A stretch of 64,000 nucleotides of DNA from a virus. The position numbers and the translations under genes were made by a program. Below are positions 17,666 to 27,900 of this stretch, in pieces; the first letter of the stretch is position 1, and the number at the start of each line of letters is the position of its first letter. The notes beneath the pieces were generated by a model. The model ran no database searches, had not been told where the DNA came from, and saw only the letters and a list, made by a program, of their open reading frames with translations. Location of the stretch: the IMG/VR virus record IMGVR_UViG_3300020469_000035, positions 1 through 64,000 of that record; one strand, written 5' to 3'.

Positions 17666-20113
17666 TTATGACGAAACGAAACATTTTAGCTTTCCAACTT
17701 GAGGAGAATATGCTGTAGTACTATCTATCTCTAGGTTTATCTCAATATATGATCCCGCCCCAAGAAGAACTATGTCTTCATCAACCTCGGTATCTACACC
17801 CAAGTCTGAATTTAAATCAGAAGCAGAAGGAGCGGTGAACACTATATCTATATATCCACTCTCTCCTCCAGGAATTTCAGTAACAGCATTTTGTTTAAAA
17901 AATTCTTTAACAACATACCCCGCTGCAGGCACATAATTACCAGGGTCACCATGGTTAATTTTGTCTTTTATTTCTCCAAGATTATTCTGAAAAAGACTAA
18001 CGACGATACCATCTTCTAGAGTGGGTTGAAAATTTCCATTTCCATCTATAGTGCCTACTGTAAAAATTTGCCCACCATCTTTTGTTCCTTTAGAATATGA
18101 CTTAGACAGCTTCATTGCAACATTGCCTCCTCGAACAAAAGAATCTCCTGTAAAAATATAACCCTCTCTTTCCAAGCTATCAAGAACCACAGGAATGCCA
18201 TTATTGCTAGAGTCTGCCCCAATTATTTGAGCAAGACCAGCGTTAGATAAAGTCGCAGAGTTTATAGTTACAGGTAAATCCCCTATATTTCTTAATTTAA
18301 GTCTGGCCTTTAACTTCTGACCAGGCTTAACTCGATCTACATTACTATCTGTTGCGAAAACTAACGGAGACTCAAACACCAATTCTCCTTCTGACATTTC
18401 TGCGGGAGTAATTAACCCGTCATATTTTTCGGCCTTTAAATTAAACGGAAACTGGCTAAACTTTGCAGAAATATCATGATTATTTTTATAGTTGTAGGTA
18501 TGAGACCACGCCTCGCATATAAAATTTTGAAATCTATTGTACGGCGCAGGAGGAATAAACCCAAAAGGAAGATATCCGAGTTTTTGCTCTAAAAAATGAA
18601 GTATCGCCCGAGCCTCATGGTCACTTCTGTTTTTAAAATTTAAATTTAATTCCAAAAGGCTTTCATTTATTCCGTCATTATATATTTGGCTGTAACCATT
18701 TTTTAGTCCAGCTATTTTCATTCTAGGTTTTTGAGAAACAGTTAATCCTAACGAAGGCTTCCAGAAAAAGTCTCTAGTCCAACTCGAGCTGTGGACTTGC
18801 CGAGTTTCGTATTGGCCATAGGCTAGATAATGAGCTTCGCCCCAGTTCTGCTTCGCAGGATAAGAAACCCCGTTTAATGTTGAGTTGACAGCAAAGTGTT
18901 CGGCCAAGTCTGGATGATCATCTACGTATCGTGCATAATCTATACCCTTAACATCATAGTATTGACCTCCTTCTCTTGTCCAACTTGAGTTTTGTCCAGC
19001 AGGAGCCGTATTACCAGGAGAATCTCCTTCCCAATAGTAATATTGCATGTTTCCAGTATAAAGAGCGAAATCATTTTTTTCATAAGTAGTAGAAGAATCA
19101 TACTCCTCTCCGCCGCCGACCATCCAACCCCCTTGCACAGTTTTTCTCAGCAAAGACGAGTCTAAATTTCTTAAAGTGAGATCAATGTTATTGCTATTCT
19201 CAAAAGCTAAGTTATGACTAAATTCAGTGCAATAAAAAGTCTTGCTTTGATTTTCTACAGTATCATAAGGGTGAAAGGAAGACTCTCCATCCCAATGAAA
19301 ACCAGAAATTCCTTGTGTATAAGCAAGATTTGGAGAAGTTTTGTCTTTCTCCAATTGTCCAAGATGATTTTCAACAAAATGAATTATAGCATTTGATTCT
19401 CGGTTACTTCTGTTTTTAAATTTCATATCGACAGACATCAGCAGAGAGTTTACGCTAGAAGGGGTTACTATTTTATAGCCATTTCCCATTTCAACTTCTT
19501 TGTTTGACGACTTAAAGTTTACTGTTGACCCGTAGTCAGGGTCAAAGAAAAACCGATCCCTGACCCATAGATCATTATTAACCGAAGGGTCTGCGTCTAG
19601 AGTTGTAATTGTTATAGTGTTTGAAGATTTTGCCTCGAATGAATCGAATGAATACTGATCAGATACGGGGGCAACAGTGATATATGCTCCAGTGATCTCT
19701 ATTGGTTGTTGTCCCTTAAAATCTATAATTGGAGAAGTATGGACTATATCTTTGGATACGCGAAATATACTATATCTTCCATCACTATCACTCGATCCAT
19801 CGAGATCTATTATATTTCCTTTCTCAAAAGTTGCGCCAATGTCATCGGGCCTATTCAAGGAATCTACTATAAAGAATCCCCCCTGCCTTGTCGGACACAA
19901 GTGGTATCTGTTCGCAGCAGAGACAGAAACCCCTGCGCCAAGAGCCATATCTTCTTTGGCGTAATAATATAATCCGTCTCCAGTATTATAAACAAAATCA
20001 AATTTTTTGTAACTAAGCTCAGGATTGAAAATTCCGCTGTAATTTCTAACATGAGACTGCCTACCAAGAAGAACGTCTTGCTTCAACAAATTATCTATAA
20101 TTGAACCAAACAT
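17666..20113 (-). CDS. Minor tail protein M-like, with two gpM domains
   Basis: 815 residues, ATG at 20113. Two regions match the lambda gpM family: about residues 205-300 (NGYKIVTPS...MKFKNRSNRESNAIIHF...FYCTEFSH) and about 465-540 (KNGYSQIY...LNFKNRSDHEARAILHFLEQKLG...FICEAWSH). Each has the G-x-x-Y turn, the NRS-x-x-EA helix and the cysteine/aromatic end strand. Between them, about residues 390-430, lies the same insert seen in the L protein (DYARYVDDHPDLAEHF, WGEAHYLAYGQYE). Residues 570-815 are beta-rich with a possible immunoglobulin-like fold. At 815 residues it is far longer than lambda gpM (about 109). It should cap the tail tube at the tip. Confidence 0.75.
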   Translation of the reverse strand: MFGSIIDNLLKQDVLLGRQSHVRNYSGIFNPELSYKKFDFVYNTGDGLYYYAKEDMALGAGVSVSAANRYHLCPTRQGGFFIVDSLNRPDDIGATFEKGNIIDLDGSSDSDGRYSIFRVSKDIVHTSPIIDFKGQQPIEITGAYITVAPVSDQYSFDSFEAKSSNTITITTLDADPSVNNDLWVRDRFFFDPDYGSTVNFKSSNKEVEMGNGYKIVTPSSVNSLLMSVDMKFKNRSNRESNAIIHFVENHLGQLEKDKTSPNLAYTQGISGFHWDGESSFHPYDTVENQSKTFYCTEFSHNLAFENSNNIDLTLRNLDSSLLRKTVQGGWMVGGGEEYDSSTTYEKNDFALYTGNMQYYYWEGDSPGNTAPAGQNSSWTREGGQYYDVKGIDYARYVDDHPDLAEHFAVNSTLNGVSYPAKQNWGEAHYLAYGQYETRQVHSSSWTRDFFWKPSLGLTVSQKPRMKIAGLKNGYSQIYNDGINESLLELNLNFKNRSDHEARAILHFLEQKLGYLPFGFIPPAPYNRFQNFICEAWSHTYNYKNNHDISAKFSQFPFNLKAEKYDGLITPAEMSEGELVFESPLVFATDSNVDRVKPGQKLKARLKLRNIGDLPVTINSATLSNAGLAQIIGADSSNNGIPVVLDSLEREGYIFTGDSFVRGGNVAMKLSKSYSKGTKDGGQIFTVGTIDGNGNFQPTLEDGIVVSLFQNNLGEIKDKINHGDPGNYVPAAGYVVKEFFKQNAVTEIPGGESGYIDIVFTAPSASDLNSDLGVDTEVDEDIVLLGAGSYIEINLEIDSTTAYSPQVGKLKCFVSS

Positions 20114-20114
20114 A

Positions 20115-21041
20115 TTATTTAATTATTTGTTTTACGGTTAACTTACCTTTTGCATAATTTCCCTCTGAGATATCAACAGATTGCTCTGTAATTTTACCCT
20201 CACAACCAAAACTTGCTATTCTTTTTCCGCTCATTGTATACAAAAAAGCAAATACTGAAGAATTCCTATCTGCTTCAGATGCCCTTCCTGATCCAGCCTG
20301 AAATTCTCCGTAAGGGTTTAATTTTTGCACTATATCATTACCTTCAAGAGACATTGTGGCCTCTATATTTTCTACAGATACACGGTGGGGTACAATTCCG
20401 TTCGAACCAGTAGCAACCCTGGTATGCTCTCCGTCTCTTATGTGATAATGAAGCTTCCTTCCCACTCTTATACTATAATCAAGCTGAGAAACTTCAAACT
20501 GCCTTCCATTAGCGGTCTGCATAGAAGTATTACTTGCTTCTATTTTTCCAAAAGATTTTAATCCATGGGCAGGATCAATGCTTGTTTTTTGAAACCTTCT
20601 ATCTATAGCTTTATATATTGAACCATATATGTCATAACTTGCGCTAGCTTGTATTATTCTGTATGGAGCCAAACTAAAACTAAAACTATTTAAATACATA
20701 TTATCAAAAAAATATCTGCCAACTATATTACCATGTATAGCCTCTTCGCTCATACCATTTCTTATATCAAATAAAACATTAATATCATTTGCCAAATTAT
20801 TATCAACATCAAATGTTTCATCTATAATCATAAATTTAATTTCTAATTTTCCAGCCAAGCCTCCCTTGGGAGCAAAGTCTATAAACTCGGCAGTTGATCC
20901 TACTATGCTTGGAGAATAATCTCCGTATACTCTTTCTGGCTCTAAACCAGGAGATATAGAAAGGCTCGCAGATGTAACCATCAAATCCTTGTTTCCAAGA
21001 GATATCTTTCCATCTTCAAATCTTAAAAACGGCTTGCTCAT
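20115..21041 (-). CDS. Tail-tube-like protein (paralogue set, member 2)
   Basis: 308 residues; the ATG at 21041 overlaps the previous stop (ATGA). The segment NMYLNSFSFSLAPYRIIQASASYDIYG aligns with the N-x-Y-S-x-x-x-x-V-G-x-x-P-x-x-x-V-x-x-x-G signature shared with three other proteins in this window (21038-21931, 33387-34826, 34885-36003), and VPHRVSVENIEATMSLEGNDI with their second strand block. The best candidate for the abundant tube subunit is the 33387 gene, so this copy may form a distal ring between tape measure and M. No enzyme motif is seen. The assignment rests on shared motifs and on position between H and M, where lambda has no such gene. Confidence 0.55.
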   Translation of the reverse strand: MSKPFLRFEDGKISLGNKDLMVTSASLSISPGLEPERVYGDYSPSIVGSTAEFIDFAPKGGLAGKLEIKFMIIDETFDVDNNLANDINVLFDIRNGMSEEAIHGNIVGRYFFDNMYLNSFSFSLAPYRIIQASASYDIYGSIYKAIDRRFQKTSIDPAHGLKSFGKIEASNTSMQTANGRQFEVSQLDYSIRVGRKLHYHIRDGEHTRVATGSNGIVPHRVSVENIEATMSLEGNDIVQKLNPYGEFQAGSGRASEADRNSSVFAFLYTMSGKRIASFGCEGKITEQSVDISEGNYAKGKLTVKQIIK

Positions 21042-21931
21042 GATACAGGGTTGTGAAGAGGATCGTACCCCTTGTATGTTAACGATACAGACATCTCACC
21101 GTCTATAGAAGAGCTTAGTGACTCGGATATCAATCTTACGTTTTGACCAGTAAAAGCGTTGATCATTTCATTGGTTTTAGAATCGCGCATTTCTATTTTT
21201 ACATTTGTTTTTGGAGCAGATTGTATTCGGTTTTTAATTTCCCTTATTTGATATTGGTCTACAATCATTGTAAAGTTCATGTCTGTTTCAATTGGATATT
21301 GAGTATCAACTTGAACTGGCGACAAATTTTTCATATCAAAATCGGTGGGAAGATCTTCTTGAAAATCAGAAATCTCTCCTTGGTGAATTGCATATACAGG
21401 TCTTAAATTTATTGCCCGACTATAACTAAAATCGGTTACTGCATCGGTGCTAAAATCATCTACCGAAATAGAGACTGTAGATTGATCAGGAAATTGCATT
21501 GGAGGATGTTCAAGCAAAGGAGATCCAAGATGCGGCATTACCCCGCTACCAAATTCTCCGTATACAGTTATATCAGCATCTATTGTCGGAAGTTGCCCAA
21601 CGGTACAGCTAATAGAGTATCGGTTTACTCTTGCCTTTGTGAATCCAAAACCCTTGGTTTCGTTGTCGTATAAAATTGCTCCACTGATTTCTTGTTCATC
21701 ATATAAATATGTACCCGCAGGACTCAACTTTAACAGAGGATCTCTTCCTACCATTTGTCGAGATATTTTAAAATTACCTTCTAGGGGTGCGTCTGGAAAT
21801 GCGTCAATAAAACCTACGCCAGCAACACGCACTGGATTTTCAGTTATTCCATAACTACCTTCCACACTTTGCACCCCTGATAATGCAACCGATTCAAGAA
21901 TAACGGTTTGCTCGTAATTAGAGTAGCTCAT
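21038..21931 (-). CDS. Tail-tube-like protein (paralogue set, member 1)
   Basis: 297 residues; the ATG at 21931 overlaps the tape measure stop. Shared tube-family signature at about residues 95-125 (KARVNRYSISCTVGQLPTIDADITVYGEFG), followed by a second block around ...RPVYAIHQGE...YPIETDMNFTMIVDQY, which parallels PVNISVSVSAIMAD in the 33387 protein. Translation is coupled on both sides by 4-bp or 1-bp overlaps. Like its neighbour it probably forms a hexameric ring at the distal end of the tube. The relationship is visible by eye but weak; structural comparison would be decisive. Confidence 0.55.
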   Translation of the reverse strand: MSYSNYEQTVILESVALSGVQSVEGSYGITENPVRVAGVGFIDAFPDAPLEGNFKISRQMVGRDPLLKLSPAGTYLYDEQEISGAILYDNETKGFGFTKARVNRYSISCTVGQLPTIDADITVYGEFGSGVMPHLGSPLLEHPPMQFPDQSTVSISVDDFSTDAVTDFSYSRAINLRPVYAIHQGEISDFQEDLPTDFDMKNLSPVQVDTQYPIETDMNFTMIVDQYQIREIKNRIQSAPKTNVKIEMRDSKTNEMINAFTGQNVRLISESLSSSIDGEMSVSLTYKGYDPLHNPVS

Positions 21932-24900
21932 TAGTCTTTGGCCAGAAGCCCGCCTGGACGTTGTTCTTCGAGTATGGTTGCAACGACTTGTTCTTTTAAT
22001 TTTTCTGAAAGAGCTTTTTCTTTAGTTTGATCATCTGAAGCCTTTTTTGGATCGCTGCTTTTACTATCAGATTTTTCTTCGGAAGATCCTCCGGATTTAT
22101 CAATGTTCACAGAAATACTTATGTTGTTTGTATTTCCTCCAGAAATTCCAGATTCTGTTTTTTCGCTGATAGGAGTTACAGCCCCTCCGTCATTGAATCT
22201 TCCTGTGTTTATTGCGTTTAAGGTTTGAGGTCCGAGTCTTCTTGCACTGCTCGCTTTGATTACATATTCTCCTTCGCTCAACATCGCGGGAATTTGATCG
22301 ATACCAGATTTTCCAGAAACGAAACCTCCAGAAGCAAAGAAGCCGACTCCATGCTTTCTTTTGTATGCATCTATATCTTCTTGCGGAATGTTTGCTCGGT
22401 AATCTTTGGCTTTCTGAGAAGAACCCCAATAAGAAGAAGAGCTTGATCCTGGACCAAACATATTTTCTACGAATCCGCCAAAAAGACCTGTTGATTTGCT
22501 TGATTGCGGCGCGCTAACTGCTGGCGGCCCAAGAAGTGATGCGCTAGTTTGCGGAGATCCTGCGGGAATATAAGCTCCAATACCCTGATCATTCATTTTT
22601 GCATTTAATAGTACGCTTTGCGCCTGTTGCGTAGACATGCCATTACTCTTTGCTATAAAATCTGCAGATCCTTCTGGAATTCCTTGTGCGCTCATCATGC
22701 CTTCTGCAGAGCTAGAAGCCGCACTGCTCATCATTGATCCAATTCCATGACTAATGCCGACACTCAAAACTGTGCCGACTATCTGCTTCAGTAAAGCTTG
22801 TTTTTTAGCTTTTTTCTCGGCAGCCCTACGAATCCTTTCCTGAATTATTTCTCTGGCGCTTGATGTGTCTTCCTGAAGTCCTACGTTGCCCGCTTGACCA
22901 CTATAAAAGAAGCCTGACATTTTTTCGGATTGATATCTACGCCCTGTTTGAAATCCTTCTGATCCTGCAAAATTCATTCCGATAGCAGATTCTTTGTGTG
23001 GTCCGCCAGTTGAATAAGACGGAAGTCTTCCTCGAGCGTTTAAGCTATGCATAAAACCTCCGCCGTATTTATTTACAGCGTCTTTGTTCATTATATATTC
23101 TCCGTTTGTAACCATCGCAGGAACTCTGCCTGGAACCTGACCACCCTTCGAAAAACCCATAGCTCCGATCATGTGACCAGCAGCTTTTTGAAGCATTGCT
23201 TGCTGAATTGTTTGAAGAAATCCCATGGCTACGTCACGCAGAACATCGCCAAGATCATCCGCGCCATTGATTGCGGCTCCCATAGCTTCTGCAAGACCAT
23301 CCCGAAGCTTGATAGGCAGGTCTTCTCCAAGTTTATGAGTGACATAAGCAGCATCAGTTCTTACGCGAGTCATGCCGTCTCTGAGCCCACCTGTAAACGA
23401 CTGATTATGCTTTTCTTGGTTGATCATTCTTTTCTTTTCTTCTTCGTTTAACGTTTTTGTTTTTTCAATTTCTTCGTCCAAACCAGCCAAAGTTTTTTGT
23501 TTCTTAAATTCTATATCGCTCAACGTCTTCAATCTTGACCGCTCTGAAGCTTGAAGAATCTTAAGTCTATCACTTTCAGCAGTACCTTCTTCTGGTTTAG
23601 CGTCTCTTAGCTTTTGCAATTCTGCTTGTTCTCGATTTAAATTTTCTCTCTGTGCATTAAAAGCGAAACGTTCAGTTTTTTTACTTTCTTCTAGCTGTTG
23701 GACTGCTTCTTGAGTAGTAATATCCATCTCGTTCATATCAAAAGCCATCTGCTGGGCTCGAGTTTTATCGTGAGAGCCAAAAGCAGTTAACCTTCTTGAT
23801 TTAGCGATCTCTTGCTCTCGACTTCGAGAGCTCTGATCCATGCCTACCCTGAAATTTAACATGTCTCCAGAACGATCTAGTGACTCCTTGAGTAGAGCTC
23901 TTTCTGTAATTATTTTGTTTCTTTCGTTTTCTAATTGAAGAATTTCGTCTATTGAAAGTCTTTCAGATTCGAATGTAGAAACCAGAGCTGATCTTTTCTG
24001 TTCATATTCATCAAGCTTCTTGGTTCTTTCTGTCTCTGCTTCGATTAGCGCCATCATATGATCAAGTTCGGCTGCGCTATCTGGCCCTGAAATCGCGTAT
24101 CTATCCGCATCTCTTTGATCTAGTAGTTCTTTTCTATATTCCTGATCCAGTGAATTCATATTTTTGCCCAAGCCAAGAGCTAAATTTCGCATATTTCTAT
24201 TTGCTGAAATTTGCCTACCTTGTTTTCCTGCTAAAAATTGAGACTCAATTCCTGTTACCCCTGCGGAAGCAAAAGATCTTCTTGCGTCTTGAGTTTTTTC
24301 GGTAGCGGCCAAACCTTTCATTGCTTGATCAGTTAGATTGTTAACGAGGTTAATTTCCCTGGCAAGATCTTTTACTTTCTGTGTTCTCTGATCAATAATA
24401 AAATTAATGTCTTTTTCTTTTTCAGCCTGATCGTCAGAAAGGGTTTTTGTTCTTTCTGCGGCGTCGATCAAACCTTGCCTTTTCAAAAGTTCGTTAGCGG
24501 CAAGCCTATTAATCGCCTCTTGAATTCCAACATTATCTTTATTTTCCTCTTTAATTTTTTCGAAAAGGCCTATAAGCTTTTCTGTGGGCAGATCAGAAAG
24601 AGCATCAGTTACATCTACGGTTGTTGCTCCACTTCCTCCCTTAACTTCAACTCCGTCGTCTAAGAGGGCTCGCTTTAACTCCTGCTCAAGAGGCTTGTTA
24701 TTGCCTAGTTGAGTAAACACCCCTTGTCGAAATTGAAGGTTTGCTTGAGCCTTCGCTTTTTCTTCAGCCTCTGTGTTTTTCAAGATAGCCTTATTGTATT
24801 TAAGTTCAGTTTTTTGTCGCTCGGTCATCAAATCGCCAATTATCTTGCCCTGAATATCTAAATCAGAAATTTGGCTTTTATACTTATCAGATATATCTAA

Positions 24901-27900
24901 AAGATTTAGTCGAACCTGATTTTGCGCAGATATAATAGCTTTTTGAGTGTTAAGCTGGATTATTAATCCTTCGGCTTCTTTTTTTGAATCTTCTCCGATT
25001 TTTTTTCTTAACTTTTTAAGGTCAAGATCTAAATCACGAATTTCTTTATCGCTAAGATCATCTACTTGAGAAAGAAATTCTCTGCTATTGTACGAACGAG
25101 TTTCGCCCTTCTTGATGTCACGAGCTTTGTCTGCCCGAAGCGCGGGAATATCAAACCTATAATCAGAAGGAAGGCTACCGAATTGTTGCTTAATATTTTG
25201 CCTCCTGAAGCCTGTGGCCATTTTTGATTGATAGTTATTTTTTAGTTGCCCTTCTATGTTGTCAACGTGAAATCCGTTTCCAAAAAGACCACCAGCATCG
25301 AAGAATCCTCTTTTTCGCTTCTCCTCATCAGATAAGGCGTCTCGTTGTTCGATAAGGTTATTATATTCATCACCTTTCCCCTCGAACATAGTTCCCTTAA
25401 ACGCTTTATTTAATTTTTCTACTCTTTGATTTGACCCATATTTACCGCCTTGCTTATAAAACCCCCTATCTTCCTTCAGTTTCTGGATTCTTTTTGATAA
25501 TTTGTCATATTCCCCGCCTTTTTGAGCCATAAATAAGTTAGTTTGAAGGAGAGGATCGTCAGCCAACGGTTCTCCTAACCCGCTGGAGCGTATCATGTTA
25601 TGAGTACCCCCAGCAGTTAGTCTATTCATTCCTTTGCTAGACAACGTCATATTCATTCCGTTGTAGTTCAAATCCTGATCTCCCGAGAAAAGACCAAATT
25701 GCTGCATTGGCCCAGCAAGCCCTTGAGAAACCGAAGACATATGCTGCCTGCTGGCTTCAGCTTCGGCCTCTGCTTTTTCTCTAAGAGCTTTAGAGGCTTC
25801 ATCAGAAGCTTGAGATAAACCGTAAAGAGCTCCACCCAGTCCACCTATGGCCATTGCTATTGGAGCAAAAGGTCCAGCCATACTTCCCATCATCATTCCG
25901 GTAGAAGCGTAACTCATTGCGCTGCTTGCATAATTTCCAGCGGAGCCAGGCGTACTTGCCCCAGGAAGCATTCCTCCAATCATAGAAAGACCCATCATTG
26001 CGCCCATTCCTCCTCCGCCCCCCATAAATTTACCAAATGCAGACTTTCCAACCTTACTGTTTAAATTGCCAATCGCCCCCATACTTCCACCCCTAGAGAA
26101 ACCGACTTGCTTCATAGCTTCATTAGTCTCTTGTTTTTCGTAATTTAATTGCAGCATTGATTGCCGAGTTTCTTGCTTACTAAACCCTAACCCCTTCATG
26201 TGCTCGGCAGCTTCTTGTGCAGTAAATCTTTGTTGATTTTTAAGTCCTTGCATTTGAACAAGTTCGCGCTGTTTTTCGCTACTTAAAACTACAGTGCTTA
26301 CTGACTTCCACTTGTCCAACAAATTACTTATTACCCTAGATGCTCCATCCCTAAAAGCATAATTAGGAACGTGACCGTCGGCACCAAATACATCGCGTAA
26401 TCCGTTCGGCTCATCTTTTGTGTTTGTTACGCCTATACCCAATGGATTGCCTTTGCCAATTAAAGATTGATGAGTTCCAACTCTTATTTGAGAGACAGGC
26501 ACTCCAGCGCCTTTTTCTCTTCCTATTGCATCGCTTAATGGATCGGCAAAATTTGGAATATATCCTCTAGCATTCATTCTTGCTCCCCTTCTGGGGCCCA
26601 GAATCCTTCTCTGTTTCTCGTCGAGTTGAATAACTTTATCGCCAGCAAAAGCAAGAGCAGGATTATTACCTCTTCCCAAATTCTGCTGTCTGTAAAGTTT
26701 TTCCTTTAGTATTTTTTCTGCCATGCTTTTGGCATTTCCATCTGAAAATTGTCCCTTGTAGTCTGCGAGCTTAGTTTTGGACCAACTACCTCCAAATAAA
26801 AGTTTCAGAGACTCCCTTTGTTCTTGATTTGGATTTCTAAGGTCAAAGTCTCCACCTATTCCTTGTGCAACACCAGCAATACCCCCAGACTGATCTTTAA
26901 CTTGCTTTATTTTGGTGCTTATTGCAGCCTCAAACAAAGCACCAACAACAGATTGAAGAGCTCCAGCCCCTCCGCTTTCTCCGCTATTAATAGATTGCTT
27001 TATAGTTTTTCCGCTTGCCCTGCCAGTTCCTATTTTAAAAGAATCGGCCAAGAGCCTTCCTTCTCTTATGGCATTAGCCTCTACTGCATCAAAAATTTGC
27101 TCAGCGATATCCTTCTTTTTATTTTCTGCTTTTGTTGAAGCGCCTCTTTGTATTCCGAAAGATTTAAACCTTACCCTAGGTAGTTTTGAAACGGGAACAC
27201 CATAAATAGCTTTATCAGGCTTTGTGGTTACTGTATGAGCTCCTCCTGAAGGCGTCAGCATGTGGGCGAAGTTTATTGCATTTAGGAGCGGGGCTGATCC
27301 AGGCTTTTTATCACCTTGAACGATTTTGGCAGCAAAATTAGGAACATAACCACTTCCTGCATACGGATCAAATCCATGAACGCTTCCAAATGCTTGTTGA
27401 TAATTCTTTCCTGCTTTACTAGAAAGCGGAGGCATAATTGCAGGCTGAGTAAATCCTGCGAAATTCTTTACTTTTTCTGCACTATTGTAAATAACAGAGC
27501 CACCACCAGGCATATTCATTGATCGAATATTTCCTGCGGCGTATCCTCCTTGGGCAGCTTCTTGTCTTTCGGGGTGAGCAAAATTAGGAATGTAACCGCT
27601 TGCTCCACGACGACCACTCCTTGGCGCCAAACCAGCATTGTATCCCTGTTTATATAAAGTGCTTGCGGCTCGTTTGGCCACAGAGTCGAGCATTTGTGCT
27701 TCTGCGACTTGAGCTTTTAAAAGATTTAATATGATTTGTTCTTTTTGAGCTTTTGTAGTTTCAGTGCTAAGCATCTCTTTACTAAGAGACGCGCTTCTTC
27801 CAAACAAAGCAACCAAAGAAGATTGAATTGCTTTTTGTTTTTGAGCTTCACTTGTAACACCTATAAGAGAAACCAAACTTTCTTTGGCAAACTGAGCCGC

